Positions 9,523 through 18,279 of a stretch of DNA of 57,345 nt are shown here, piece after piece; the first letter of the stretch is position 1; every line of letters begins with the position of its first letter. The DNA lies in assembly GCA_027575765.1 (NCBI GenBank), contig JANBPT010000199.1, positions 1 to 57,345 of the forward strand, written 5' to 3'. The stretch is from Tieghemiomyces parasiticus. Taxonomy: Eukaryota; Kickxellomycota; Dimargaritomycetes; Dimargaritales; Dimargaritaceae. The translations under genes and the position numbers were made by a program. The notes under the pieces were generated by a model. It saw only the letters and a program-made list of their open reading frames with translations, did not search any database and was not told where the DNA came from.

Positions 9523-10998
9523 CGCGAGAAGTAGGTGAGAATAGAAATAGTGAGATGGGAAGAATTAGTGCTATGGGTGGTACGGAAGGGGAAGAGGTGT
9601 TGAAGATGGGTGGGGGGGGGGATCCAGATGGCTCGGCTGGAGGGGCCTTGGGCCGTTATTGCTAGCCGGACTCATTGGGTACGTGCAGACGGGGCTGGAG
9701 GCCTCGGAAGCGGAGCCAGCGTAGGGAGGGGGGAAGCGGAGCCGAAAGGTGGGTGGTGGGTAGGAGGCCGTGCTAACGAAACACCGCGACCGTAGGAGCC
9801 CGGTCTGCCTATCTGCCATTTGGCCCACCTGAAAAGCTTGACAGCGCCCGACGGGTCCTTCTGCCCTTCGTAACGACAGGTAAACCCGCGCCCCGGTCTC
9901 AGCCATCCCCTTGCCCCACTAACCCGCCCGGCCTTGTGGCAGGCTTACTGGCTGCTCTACCACACCCCGTCCTGCCGCCTAGTCGTCCGCTTTGGCCGCA
10001 CTGATTTGGCGGTGGTCGAGCCCGTCCGATACCCGGCTGCTAGACCCGCGCTGCGTACACTGGATCCTGCGACGCCCCGTATGAAAGTACATCAGCAGCA
10101 TACTTGGGCCTAGCGGTCCTTTACCAGACCCCCACTTCGGCCTGGCCATGTGCAATTGCACCGACTCGCATCCCTGCCCCTGGGCTCCCTTAGCGTATGC
10201 TGTCTAAAGCCCCAAACAGCGTATGCGGCGGAACGATCTGCCGGCCGTGTCTCCACAGACCGCCCAGCGCAGGGAAGGTGTATGCGCCAGATTAGGAGCT
10301 ACGTAAGGGGTGACGCGGTTACTCGTTCATGGTCAATCCCAGCTACCTGCATTCCCTCCCCTATGTCTCGTCGCTCGAACTGTCGCGTGACTGGCATCGG
10401 GCTGGATATGGCTACCCAGCACTTCTTCCCCGTCAGGCCAAGGGCTCAGGTGCGTTTGGACCAGGTGGACCACCCCTTCCCCTAGGTCCGATGACCCTTG
10501 GGCGTGGGTACCAGACGGCAAACTAGTTGTGTGCATGCATGCTCTCCGCTGTGGAATCGGCCAATAGGGTACTAGACTTCGCCGCACGCCGATCTTCGGG
10601 TCCATGCCCAGGGGACTAGTCCCATGCCGGCGTTCCCGCCACCAGCTCTGGCGCAATAACTCCTCCCACCCACTTAGACCCAAGCCGCACCCGTCAGCCG
10701 CGGCTATGCATATAACATGCAGCCCTAACGCCCACCGTCACGGCGCCGCTATATCCAAGCTATCCACTTCGACCCCTCGGGTAGCATCTGCTTTTATCAC
10801 CTTCTCCCCCCCCCCACGCTTGACCCGGCACCCACCATCCTTTGACCCCTCAGGTTGTAGCGGCCAATAGGGCTTTCGCCCGTATCCTATCCTTCCAGCC
10901 TCGTTCACTACGAGGCCTCCCAGCCCTTCAACCTCCACTCCTCCACCGCCCTTCACCTGTCCGGACTCCTTCACTCGCCACTACGCTTACCCTTAGCC
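9523..10998. other. Divergent promoter region between LCB1 and the beta-galactosidase gene
   Basis: This 1.48-kb stretch is GC-rich. It is purine-rich on the plus strand next to LCB1 (9525-9620, including a G run near 9611) and pyrimidine-rich next to the galactosidase gene (10770-10980, including a C run near 10807). Several open frames of 60-120 codons cross it, but none has family features or a splice pattern I can support. Confidence 0.5.
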
Positions 10999-13656
10999 AT
11001 GTCCGTTGAACCCCACACGCCGGGTGGCGGAGGGACCAAGACCCGTCGGCCTCGGCCCCTCCTGGTCGCACTATGTGCCGGCCTAGCCCTCGGTCTCGCC
11101 GCCGTCCTGTGGACGGTTCCGTTCGCCCAACACCCTGGTACCGTCCCCACCGCTGGCCTTCCGGCCGTGGCCCACAGCTTGCCGCCGGGCACCGTCCCGG
11201 CCTACCCGCACGGACCCTACAAAGTGGGCGTGACCCACCGCGCCATTACCATCAACGACAAGCCCCTGGTTCTCATGGCTGGCTGCATTCACTATCCGCG
11301 CAGTACTCCAAGCATGTGGCCCGAGCTTATGCGCAAGAGCAAAGCAGCAGGAATCAACACCATCGAGACGTATGTGTTTTGGAACCAGCACGAACCCGAG
11401 CGCGGCAATTGGGACTTCAGCACTGGCAGTCGCAACCTCCCTTTGTTCCTGCGCCTGGCCCGAGAGCATGGGCTCTACGTCAACCTGCGCCTGGGACCCT
11501 ACGTGTGCTCCGAGTGGCAGTACGGTGGATTCCCGGACTGGCTGCGTCTGGTGCCAGGCATACAGTTCCGCACCTGGAACGAGCCATTTCAGCGTGAGAT
11601 GGAACGGTTCATTCGCAAGATGGTGGACGTGGTGGCCGACTATATGCCAGAACATGGTGGCCCCATCATCATGATGCAGGTTGAGAACGAGTACGGCAAC
11701 TACCAGTGGATGTACGGCGAAGACGGTAATCGGTTCGCCCGCTGGTGTGGCGAGCTCACCCAGCGTCTCAACACCACCGTGCCCTGGATCATGTGCCGTC
11801 AGTGGTCCGACGTCCCCAATGTGATCCCCACCCACAACGACTTTTACTGTCACCACTACCTGGGCGACTTCTTCCGCAAGTTCCCTAATTTTCCCGGCAT
11901 GTGGACCGAAAACTGGCCGGGGTGGTTTCAACGGTGGGGCGAGGCCCGACCGACCCGGCCCGTCCGGGACATTGCCTACGCTGTAGCGCGGTGGTTCGCC
12001 AGTGGCGGCAGCTACCACGCTTACTACATGTGGCACGGCGGCACCAATTTCGGCCGTACCTCAGGGCCCCTCGTCACTACTTCCTACGACTACGACGTGA
12101 TGCTCGACGAGTACGGCCTGGAACGGTACCCGAAATACCATCACCTGCAACGCCTTCATCAGCTCATGTTCGACTATTCCGACGCCCTGCTCACCAACGA
12201 GGTCGCCCAGCCCATCGTCGTGGGGGACCACCAGGTCGAAGCGTACGAGTATGGGGCTCCCACCTCGCCCAAGAGTATCATTTTCTTGGTCAATGCGGAC
12301 GAGAAACAGGCCCGCAAGGTCACCTACCGCGGCCTTACCCTTACCGTGCCGCGCTGGTCGGTAGCCATCCTGGCTGGTGGCCACCTGCACCCACGTCTGC
12401 TTTACACCACGGCGCAGATCGATAAGTCCTACCCGAAATCCCAGCTAGGCTTCGAGGTCGCCCACCGGCCCTCCACGGGTCGGCCCTACCTTGACGCCCC
12501 AGTCGTCACCACCGTCCGCGACCGCGTGCCGGCTAACCGCGAGGCCTGTTCGCAACAGTTTGACCGGCCCCAGGAGCAACTTTCACTCACTGACGACCGG
12601 ACCGACTACCTGTGGTACGTGACGGACTTCGAGGTGGACCACACACACCCGGCCCCGCGTACGCTCGTTATCACCAAGGTTTACGAAATTGTGCTGGTCT
12701 ACGTGGACGGCAACTTGGTCGGCCTGCAGCGAGGCAGCGAGCGCAATCAGTTTGACCTCGGTAAGCTGAAACTCGGCGACCGCCCGGGCACCCACAATCT
12801 CCAGATCCTGGTGGTCACCATGGGCTGGACCAACGGTGAAAAACGGATGGAGGAGTACCACCGTGGTATTCTCGGCACCGTCCACCTCGATGACCGTGAC
12901 ATGACTAATGCCGGCTGGGGCCATCTGGCTGGCCTGGATGGCGAGGATGCCGAGACCTTGGCGGCCGCCTTTGCCAACCCGGAGACCGGCGCCCAATGGG
13001 ATATCCATACGGACCCGAACACCGCGGCCCAGTACCTGAACACCAGCCTGGCATGGCACCGTCTCAAGTTTACCTTCGACGCCGACCTCCATGATTTCCG
13101 CGGCGTATCGCCCTTCGCCCTCGACCTGGCATCCATGACCAAGGGCTTTGTCCTCGTGAACGGTCACCATATTGGCCGGTACTGGCTGGTCGCGGGCGAA
13201 TCCCCCGACGCCGACCGCTGTCGCCACTGTGACTACGCCGGGTGGTTCAACCCTGACCAGAAATGCCGCACCGACTGCGGTGAACCTTCCCAGCGGTACT
13301 ACCATGTGCCCCACGATTGGCTGAGACCGGCCGGCGCGCCCAACGAGATTGTACTGTTCGAGGAGGTCGGCGGTGATCCACGTGAAGTGGTGCTGGTTAA
13401 CCGGGTGCACCAGAGACGGGTGCGCAAGGATCCCGATGAGCTCGAAGGAGAGGAGGAAACGGAGGTCGAGCAGCCCCCTGATCATGACCATGGCCAAGGG
13501 CAGGACAGACCGTCATGGAGGGCCGGCCCCTGGCCGGCGATTCTGTGGAGCCTGTTTGGGATTGGGTTAGTCGCTATCACTTATGTGGGCTGGCGCCATG
13601 CCCGTCGCACCGATGGGCGTGGGGAGACTCAGCCGCTGCTCGCTGGAGAGCAGTGA
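10999..13656 (+). CDS. Plant-type GH35 beta-galactosidase, membrane-anchored
   Basis: An 885-residue intronless glycoside hydrolase of family 35, which removes terminal beta-galactose from polysaccharides or glycoconjugates. The catalytic barrel starts near residue 80 (KVGVTHRAITINDKPLVLMA, GCIHYPRS, LRLGPYVCSEWQYGG). The acid/base motif QVENEYG has its catalytic Glu at 231; the nucleophile lies in WTENWPGWF, Glu 304. The C-terminal domain contains a Cys-rich block (CRHCDYAGWF, KCRTDCGEPSQRYYHVP, FEEVGGDP) that is typical of plant BGAL enzymes rather than the secreted Aspergillus LacA type. Hydrophobic segments lie at residues 21-42 (signal anchor or cleavable signal) and near 843-862 (PAILWSLFGIGLVAITYVGW), followed by a short basic cytosolic tail, so the enzyme is probably displayed on the surface or in a vacuole/Golgi membrane. 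The acidic, His-rich linker before the last segment looks like a stalk. Confidence 0.92.
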   Translation: MSVEPHTPGGGGTKTRRPRPLLVALCAGLALGLAAVLWTVPFAQHPGTVPTAGLPAVAHSLPPGTVPAYPHGPYKVGVTHRAITINDKPLVLMAGCIHYPRSTPSMWPELMRKSKAAGINTIETYVFWNQHEPERGNWDFSTGSRNLPLFLRLAREHGLYVNLRLGPYVCSEWQYGGFPDWLRLVPGIQFRTWNEPFQREMERFIRKMVDVVADYMPEHGGPIIMMQVENEYGNYQWMYGEDGNRFARWCGELTQRLNTTVPWIMCRQWSDVPNVIPTHNDFYCHHYLGDFFRKFPNFPGMWTENWPGWFQRWGEARPTRPVRDIAYAVARWFASGGSYHAYYMWHGGTNFGRTSGPLVTTSYDYDVMLDEYGLERYPKYHHLQRLHQLMFDYSDALLTNEVAQPIVVGDHQVEAYEYGAPTSPKSIIFLVNADEKQARKVTYRGLTLTVPRWSVAILAGGHLHPRLLYTTAQIDKSYPKSQLGFEVAHRPSTGRPYLDAPVVTTVRDRVPANREACSQQFDRPQEQLSLTDDRTDYLWYVTDFEVDHTHPAPRTLVITKVYEIVLVYVDGNLVGLQRGSERNQFDLGKLKLGDRPGTHNLQILVVTMGWTNGEKRMEEYHRGILGTVHLDDRDMTNAGWGHLAGLDGEDAETLAAAFANPETGAQWDIHTDPNTAAQYLNTSLAWHRLKFTFDADLHDFRGVSPFALDLASMTKGFVLVNGHHIGRYWLVAGESPDADRCRHCDYAGWFNPDQKCRTDCGEPSQRYYHVPHDWLRPAGAPNEIVLFEEVGGDPREVVLVNRVHQRRVRKDPDELEGEEETEVEQPPDHDHGQGQDRPSWRAGPWPAILWSLFGIGLVAITYVGWRHARRTDGRGETQPLLAGEQ

Positions 13657-14694
13657 GTATCGCCGCCCAGTAGCTTTAAATAGGCCAACCCATAACTCAA
13701 CAGGTCCCCTCACCACTTCCCCCCTTCTCTTGTCTGGTATCTGGTTGGTACTTGATTGGCGTTTTTCTACTCTCATCACCTCGCTTAACTTCAATACATA
13801 ATTCCAAACCCAACTGGTGGACTGAGACATAGATGGCCATCCCCGTTTCGGGAACAGTAAACACGGAAATAGAAATGGCACTCTACGGTGCTAAAAAAAA
13901 AACATCCCGTTTAGTGAGGATAGTAGCTTTGGCCGGGGAGAGCCCAAGGGACGATATACCATGCTAACAGTGTGAGGTAGTGGTGACCTCTGCAAGACCC
14001 GGAACACGATTGTCAGGCGAGGCGGGAAGTGACGGTGTATTACATGAGGAGCCGTGTTCACCGGCTCAGCATCACCGGTGACGGTACTAGAGGACTTAGG
14101 TATCTTGTTACGGTTTCTCTACCTTCTATTCCAATACAGTGTATAAAAATATACAAACAAAAGTATCGCCTGCACCACATAAGGCTAGGTGACCTCATCG
14201 ACTCGGCTAGATTCAAACTCCGTCAGATTGTCACCCGGAAAACTCCAATGAGACATCAACTTGAGGCAAGGGGTAGTGAACGAGCTGGGCCTGACACGTC
14301 CCAAAGTGAGATAAAAAAGCGGTAAGCAGGGGGGGGGGAGATATTAGCGAATCTGCGGTATATCCCGCTTATGGATTCACCGATGATGTCACAATGAGCT
14401 CTGAGGAATAGAAAGCCGTCGAGTTGATACTGCAATGATAATAATATATCGGATTGCTCGCACCTGTCATCTGAATCAAATCTTGGCTTTACCCTCTACT
14501 TCCCTGTCCCTGCGCAATGTCTCATAAACTTCACCACCATACTTCGGATTAAGCGCCCTGGGCTTGTCCGTCGGTAACCGAAAGATGACGGTGTCATGAC
14601 GCCACAGGCCCCAGCGTCACGCTGCATTTTCGTCGACTGGGCGGGGAATGGTGGATACCTAGTACCCCTTCCACTGGGCAGTGGTGAGTGTACG

Positions 14695-14704
14695 TCACGA
14701 CGTC
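14695..14704. promoter_or_regulatory. CRE/ATF-like motif, copy 1
   Basis: The ten-base sequence TCACGACGTC occurs here and again at 14780-14789, about 187 and 102 bases before the TATA box of the small Met/His-rich gene. It contains the GACGTC core recognised by CREB/ATF-class bZIP factors. Stress MAP-kinase regulated Atf1 proteins use related sites in fungi; the link here is inferred. Confidence 0.4.
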
Positions 14705-14779
14705 CAGTCAATTAAAGGCGTGCTGGGAATTCCTCCCCATTAGATTGGAATGAGCGGCCGGTAGAATACGAGGAGTAAT

Positions 14780-14789
14780 TCACGACGTC
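14780..14789. promoter_or_regulatory. CRE/ATF-like motif, copy 2
   Basis: Exact second copy of the motif at 14695-14704. The following base makes the right half GACGTCA, a better CRE half-site. The same spacing logic (two copies upstream of one TATA box) supports a functional reading, but neither site is proven. Confidence 0.4.
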
Positions 14790-14890
14790 ACACCTTATTT
14801 TTAGGTGGGGGGATTTCAAACCGAGCTGACCTCGTTAAGGCCCAGCAATGCCAAACCCAGGCTGAGTGATGTCGGGTTGCCATTACTGCT

Positions 14891-14898
14891 TATAAATA
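14891..14898 (+). promoter_or_regulatory. TATA box of the CsbD-like gene
   Basis: A consensus TATAAATA lies 156 bases before the start codon at 15047. Most other genes in this window lack such a clear TATA box, so this gene is likely a regulated, inducible one. Confidence 0.6.
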
Positions 14899-15046
14899 GG
14901 CCTGAGTATGCCCCTCCTCTCTGGCTACCATATCATCAACACCATCATCATAACTACAAATTTCCACTCGACAGTCTTAACGCATTTGTCTAGTATTAGC
15001 ACCACACTCCCTCACCTCCCTTTCTTTACACATCCATCCCGCCAAA

Positions 15047-15475
15047 ATGCACAACAGCCACCCCGTCGCCTCTGCCGCCGCTGGAGCCGGTATGATGCAC
15101 CACCAAAACAAGCACCCTGCCGCCCACCACCCCGTATCCAACGCCGCCGCCGGTGCCGGTATGATGCACCACCAGCAGCACCATCCCGGGGGTCGCGGCC
15201 ATAACGCCGTCCCGGCCGCCGCTGCTGCCGGCATGATGCACCATCACGACAAGCATAATGCCCGCCACCCGGTGGGCGCCGCTCACGCTCCCCACGGTGC
15301 CGCCGTTGGCGGAGCTAGCAAGGTGGGCGGTATGACCCAGCAGGTCAAGGGCAATGTCAAGAAGGTCGTCGGTACTGTCGTCGGTAGCACCAACATGAAA
15401 GTGTCCGGCCAACAGGAAGTGATCCAGGGTAAGCAGCGTCGTGCTGCCGCCAGCGCTCACCCTCAAGCCTTTTAA
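15047..15475 (+). CDS. Small Met/His-rich repeat protein with C-terminal CsbD-like segment
   Basis: A 142-residue intronless protein. The first 90 residues contain three imperfect repeats built as Ala-rich stretch, then GAGMMHHQ or AAGMMHHH, then a His/Pro/Asn-rich spacer. The final 55 residues (VKGNVKKVVGTVVGSTNMK, then GQQEVIQGKQRRAA) match the CsbD-like helical pattern, in which paired VKGxxKxxxG and GxxEVxxGK motifs recur; fungal members include small stress proteins and the Ustilago cruciform-DNA binding protein Hmp1. The Met/His clusters could bind copper, nickel or zinc, but that is inference. There is no signal peptide or membrane segment. The promoter has a strong TATA box and duplicated CRE-like motifs, which fits stress induction. 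Confidence 0.8.
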   Translation: MHNSHPVASAAAGAGMMHHQNKHPAAHHPVSNAAAGAGMMHHQQHHPGGRGHNAVPAAAAAGMMHHHDKHNARHPVGAAHAPHGAAVGGASKVGGMTQQVKGNVKKVVGTVVGSTNMKVSGQQEVIQGKQRRAAASAHPQAF

Positions 15476-18279
15476 GCGTCCCTCCTCCGTTCTTGGCGAG
15501 GTTAACTGCTAGATGGGTTGGCTCCTCCCTTCCTCTGGCGACAAACTAGCGCCCATTTTTAGTGTACTATAAATGTCTACCGCCTTTTCAGGCCAGAATT
15601 TTCGGCTTCCTATTATTATTCTCTCACCCCTGAAGCTTAAATGAACTAAATTGAGTACTCATGATATTGTATAATAGGAACTAACGAGTGGCGAGGTAAA
15701 TAGGTGACAGTGGCGGGAAGATGTGCACCTGGGCAAGTAGAGTAGAGGGGGTGTACGGTTTAGACCCGAACTGCCTCTCAATTATAAATCTAATCGGCAC
15801 GACCTTCAATCAAGCGATGTCGCTAAGGCGACAAATATTTACCAAACAAGTGGCGGTAAATCTGGTAGTTTCTTGATACAGCCAAAGGGGTAGAGATGAA
15901 GCGATGGAGATAGGGGGAAGAGGGGGAGGGACACTCGCCCCGTCCCTCTACTCCCATCATGCGTCATGTACAGATTATAGGCGCCCATATTTTTTTTTAA
16001 TAAATTGCAGTACTTGCACTGCGACATGTTCTCCATTGTCGGTTTCATTTAAGCCCGTGTTGGGAAGTTAGGGTTATTTCTACTGTAATTAACCTCGTGC
16101 ACAGCCTTCACTATCGCCATTGTAATAGCAATGGTATTTCTTCTGTAACGTACCTCTCATGTTTTTTTCTTGGGGTCAATTATAACCCCGGCCACTTGCC
16201 TCGCATACCCCGTGTTGCCGTTCAGAAATTACCCTACTGCAACCGTGCTTTGTTGAACCACAAATCCTTTACCTTACGGCGCGCTTCTACTATCCCTATA
16301 TAGAGCAAATCTGATCAACTCAAATTCCCCACTTCGCCCTACTAGGCGGAAGTTACCATCTCCCCGGCCAGCATCCCCAACACACCCACTGCTTTGTTGC
16401 CCAACTAGATATACATTTTTATTATTATTGTTCATAGTTCGACTTGTCAGTAACTGGGTACATCCCACTGTCCACGTGTTATATTTCGCTCTCCCATATT
16501 CTCCTGATGATCAGCCCTACCAGTTACCACAGTAGTGTCTGGTCCTAAATCACAATGCCTCGACAGCTGTCTATCGTGGATGTTATCTCGGATAGCATGA
16601 CAGTCTACTTAGGCCAGCTAGGATGCAACAGGGGTAGGTCTTCAAATGGGTTGGGCGCGGGCCCGATCACTTAGCTATCAATTTTTTTGGGGGGTTGGTG
16701 TTTGGAATAGTTTCTTATGGGTGGTGGCATTTGGAGAAGACCCTGAAGAGCTGTCCGCTATGGATCCGCTGATCATCGTGATCTGCACCGTCGGCATCAG
16801 GTTCGGCTCTAGAATTTCGTAACAGGCTGGGGGTAGGCCATCCTACTGGACTTTTCTTTAAACGCCTCCACGATACTCGGGTAGAGTGAAGGCAATAGCA
16901 ATCCGAATTTTGAAAGAAAGGCATGTCCTTTTCTATCCCTTCAGCAGCCATTCCTGCAAGCTATGGTGTGAAGGAGATGGCGACCTGGCAGGGGGGTCTG
17001 TCGGGACTTAATTGGCCATGCAATTGAAGCGATGCGTGTCGCAATCATATTGCCTCGTTTGCCACAGTGTGTGATGGCTTGCTCTACCGTCCGTCCTACT
17101 CCTTTTACCTACCAGGCCATATGGTCTGCACCGTCAAGGTCTTTTCCTGTTGGGGGAGAGTTCAGATTAGCAATGTTTACATTAGTAGGATTGCCGCGGC
17201 CCTTGTGTGTGGGGGGGGGAAGGGTAATGTGACAGGCCCTAATACTTACACTGAGTCGACAGCAACGCACACTCCCTTCACGGGGTTCTCCCTGCTTCTT
17301 ACTTATGTCCTCGTGGTCGCTGCGGCGCTCGCCATAGTTCAACGGTCAACCTTTGGTGCGGGCCGTCTCCCTTCCCCATCCCTCCGGTAGGGTCGTTACG
17401 CCGAGTCTTCGGGGGAAGGGGTTGTCTGAACCTCCTCGCCCCCCCCCCACGCGTCTCCGCTCACCAACCTCTTTCACCCCTTTCTCTCGCCTTCCCCCAG
17501 ATTTTAGCAGGTCGAAGTCAAGCACTAGCCTAGCGTCATTCCGTAGTTTAGCCTCTCGCCCCTCCGATTGCTGCTGCCTCACTCTACCCTCTTCTTTGCG
17601 TTTTGTCACCTTCAAGGCCATTGCACGTCAGCCGCCCGCTCGATTCGGGGCATGCTCTTGCAGTCCCTGGCTCAATACCTCTCTTGTGCCTGCGGAGCTA
17701 CTTGTTTCAAGCCCACCACTTGGCCTCTTCCCGGCCCAATATATTTCCCTGTTGCGGTCAGCCTACCGACCTGTCCTATCCCGGTCGCGTCAACGTTGAA
17801 CCCTCAAGTCACCACACCCCGCCTTTCGGAATTTCCTCGGTACAACGGTCCTAAATTTAGCATTTTTCCCTGGCCCGCCCTTTCCGTTCACCCCACCGTA
17901 ACGGAGTCCCTCTGCCTCCGACCTCTCCTCGTCTTCGTTTTGTCACCTTCTACCGGCTAGAGCTTGGGCTCCCCGACCCGTCTCCACATTCGCTTTGTCA
18001 CGACCTGTGTATGCTGACGCTTTCTGTCTGCCACTCCCCCACTCCCTTTCCGCTGGCCCTGCCTGCCTACCTCCCACTGTCCTGGCCAACTTTTCGACCC
18101 TGTCTAGCTTCACTTTCGTACCGGGCTTGACCCTTCTGTTGCACTATTGTGTTGAGCAACCGTTGTCCTTCCGCGTCCAGCACTGGCCGTCTTCTGCGTT
18201 GTTCCTTCATAGACCCGCTCCTTCCGCGCCGCTCGCTGCACCCTTCCTGTGGAAACACCCCAATTCCTACTAGGCCGCC
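15476..18279. other. Long intergenic region and pyrimidine-rich leader of the kinesin gene
   Basis: I see no gene in this 2.8-kb stretch. The part from 15476 to about 17340 is AT-richer with scattered stops in all frames. From about 17350 to 18279 the plus strand is strongly pyrimidine-rich, so its long open frames of up to about 150 codons are Ser/Pro/Leu-rich composition artefacts. This segment is probably promoter and leader of the kinesin. Confidence 0.5.

Larger units (their letters stand above)
13657..15046. other. 3' flank of the galactosidase gene and promoter of the CsbD-like gene
   Basis: No gene is visible. A poly-A run of nine lies near 13893 and a G run near 14330. The last 360 bases carry the two CRE-like motifs and the TATA box listed separately, then a pyrimidine-rich leader (14990-15046). 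Confidence 0.5.

Noticed and set aside
10329..10526. ATG-started 65-codon frame in the LCB1/galactosidase divergent promoter
   Set aside because: Gly/Pro-rich composition typical of GC-rich DNA, no family features, no promoter or splice context.
17353..17799. 148-codon open frame upstream of the kinesin
   Set aside because: It lies in pyrimidine-rich DNA, is Ser/Pro/Leu-rich, starts at a non-ATG codon and has no domain features.
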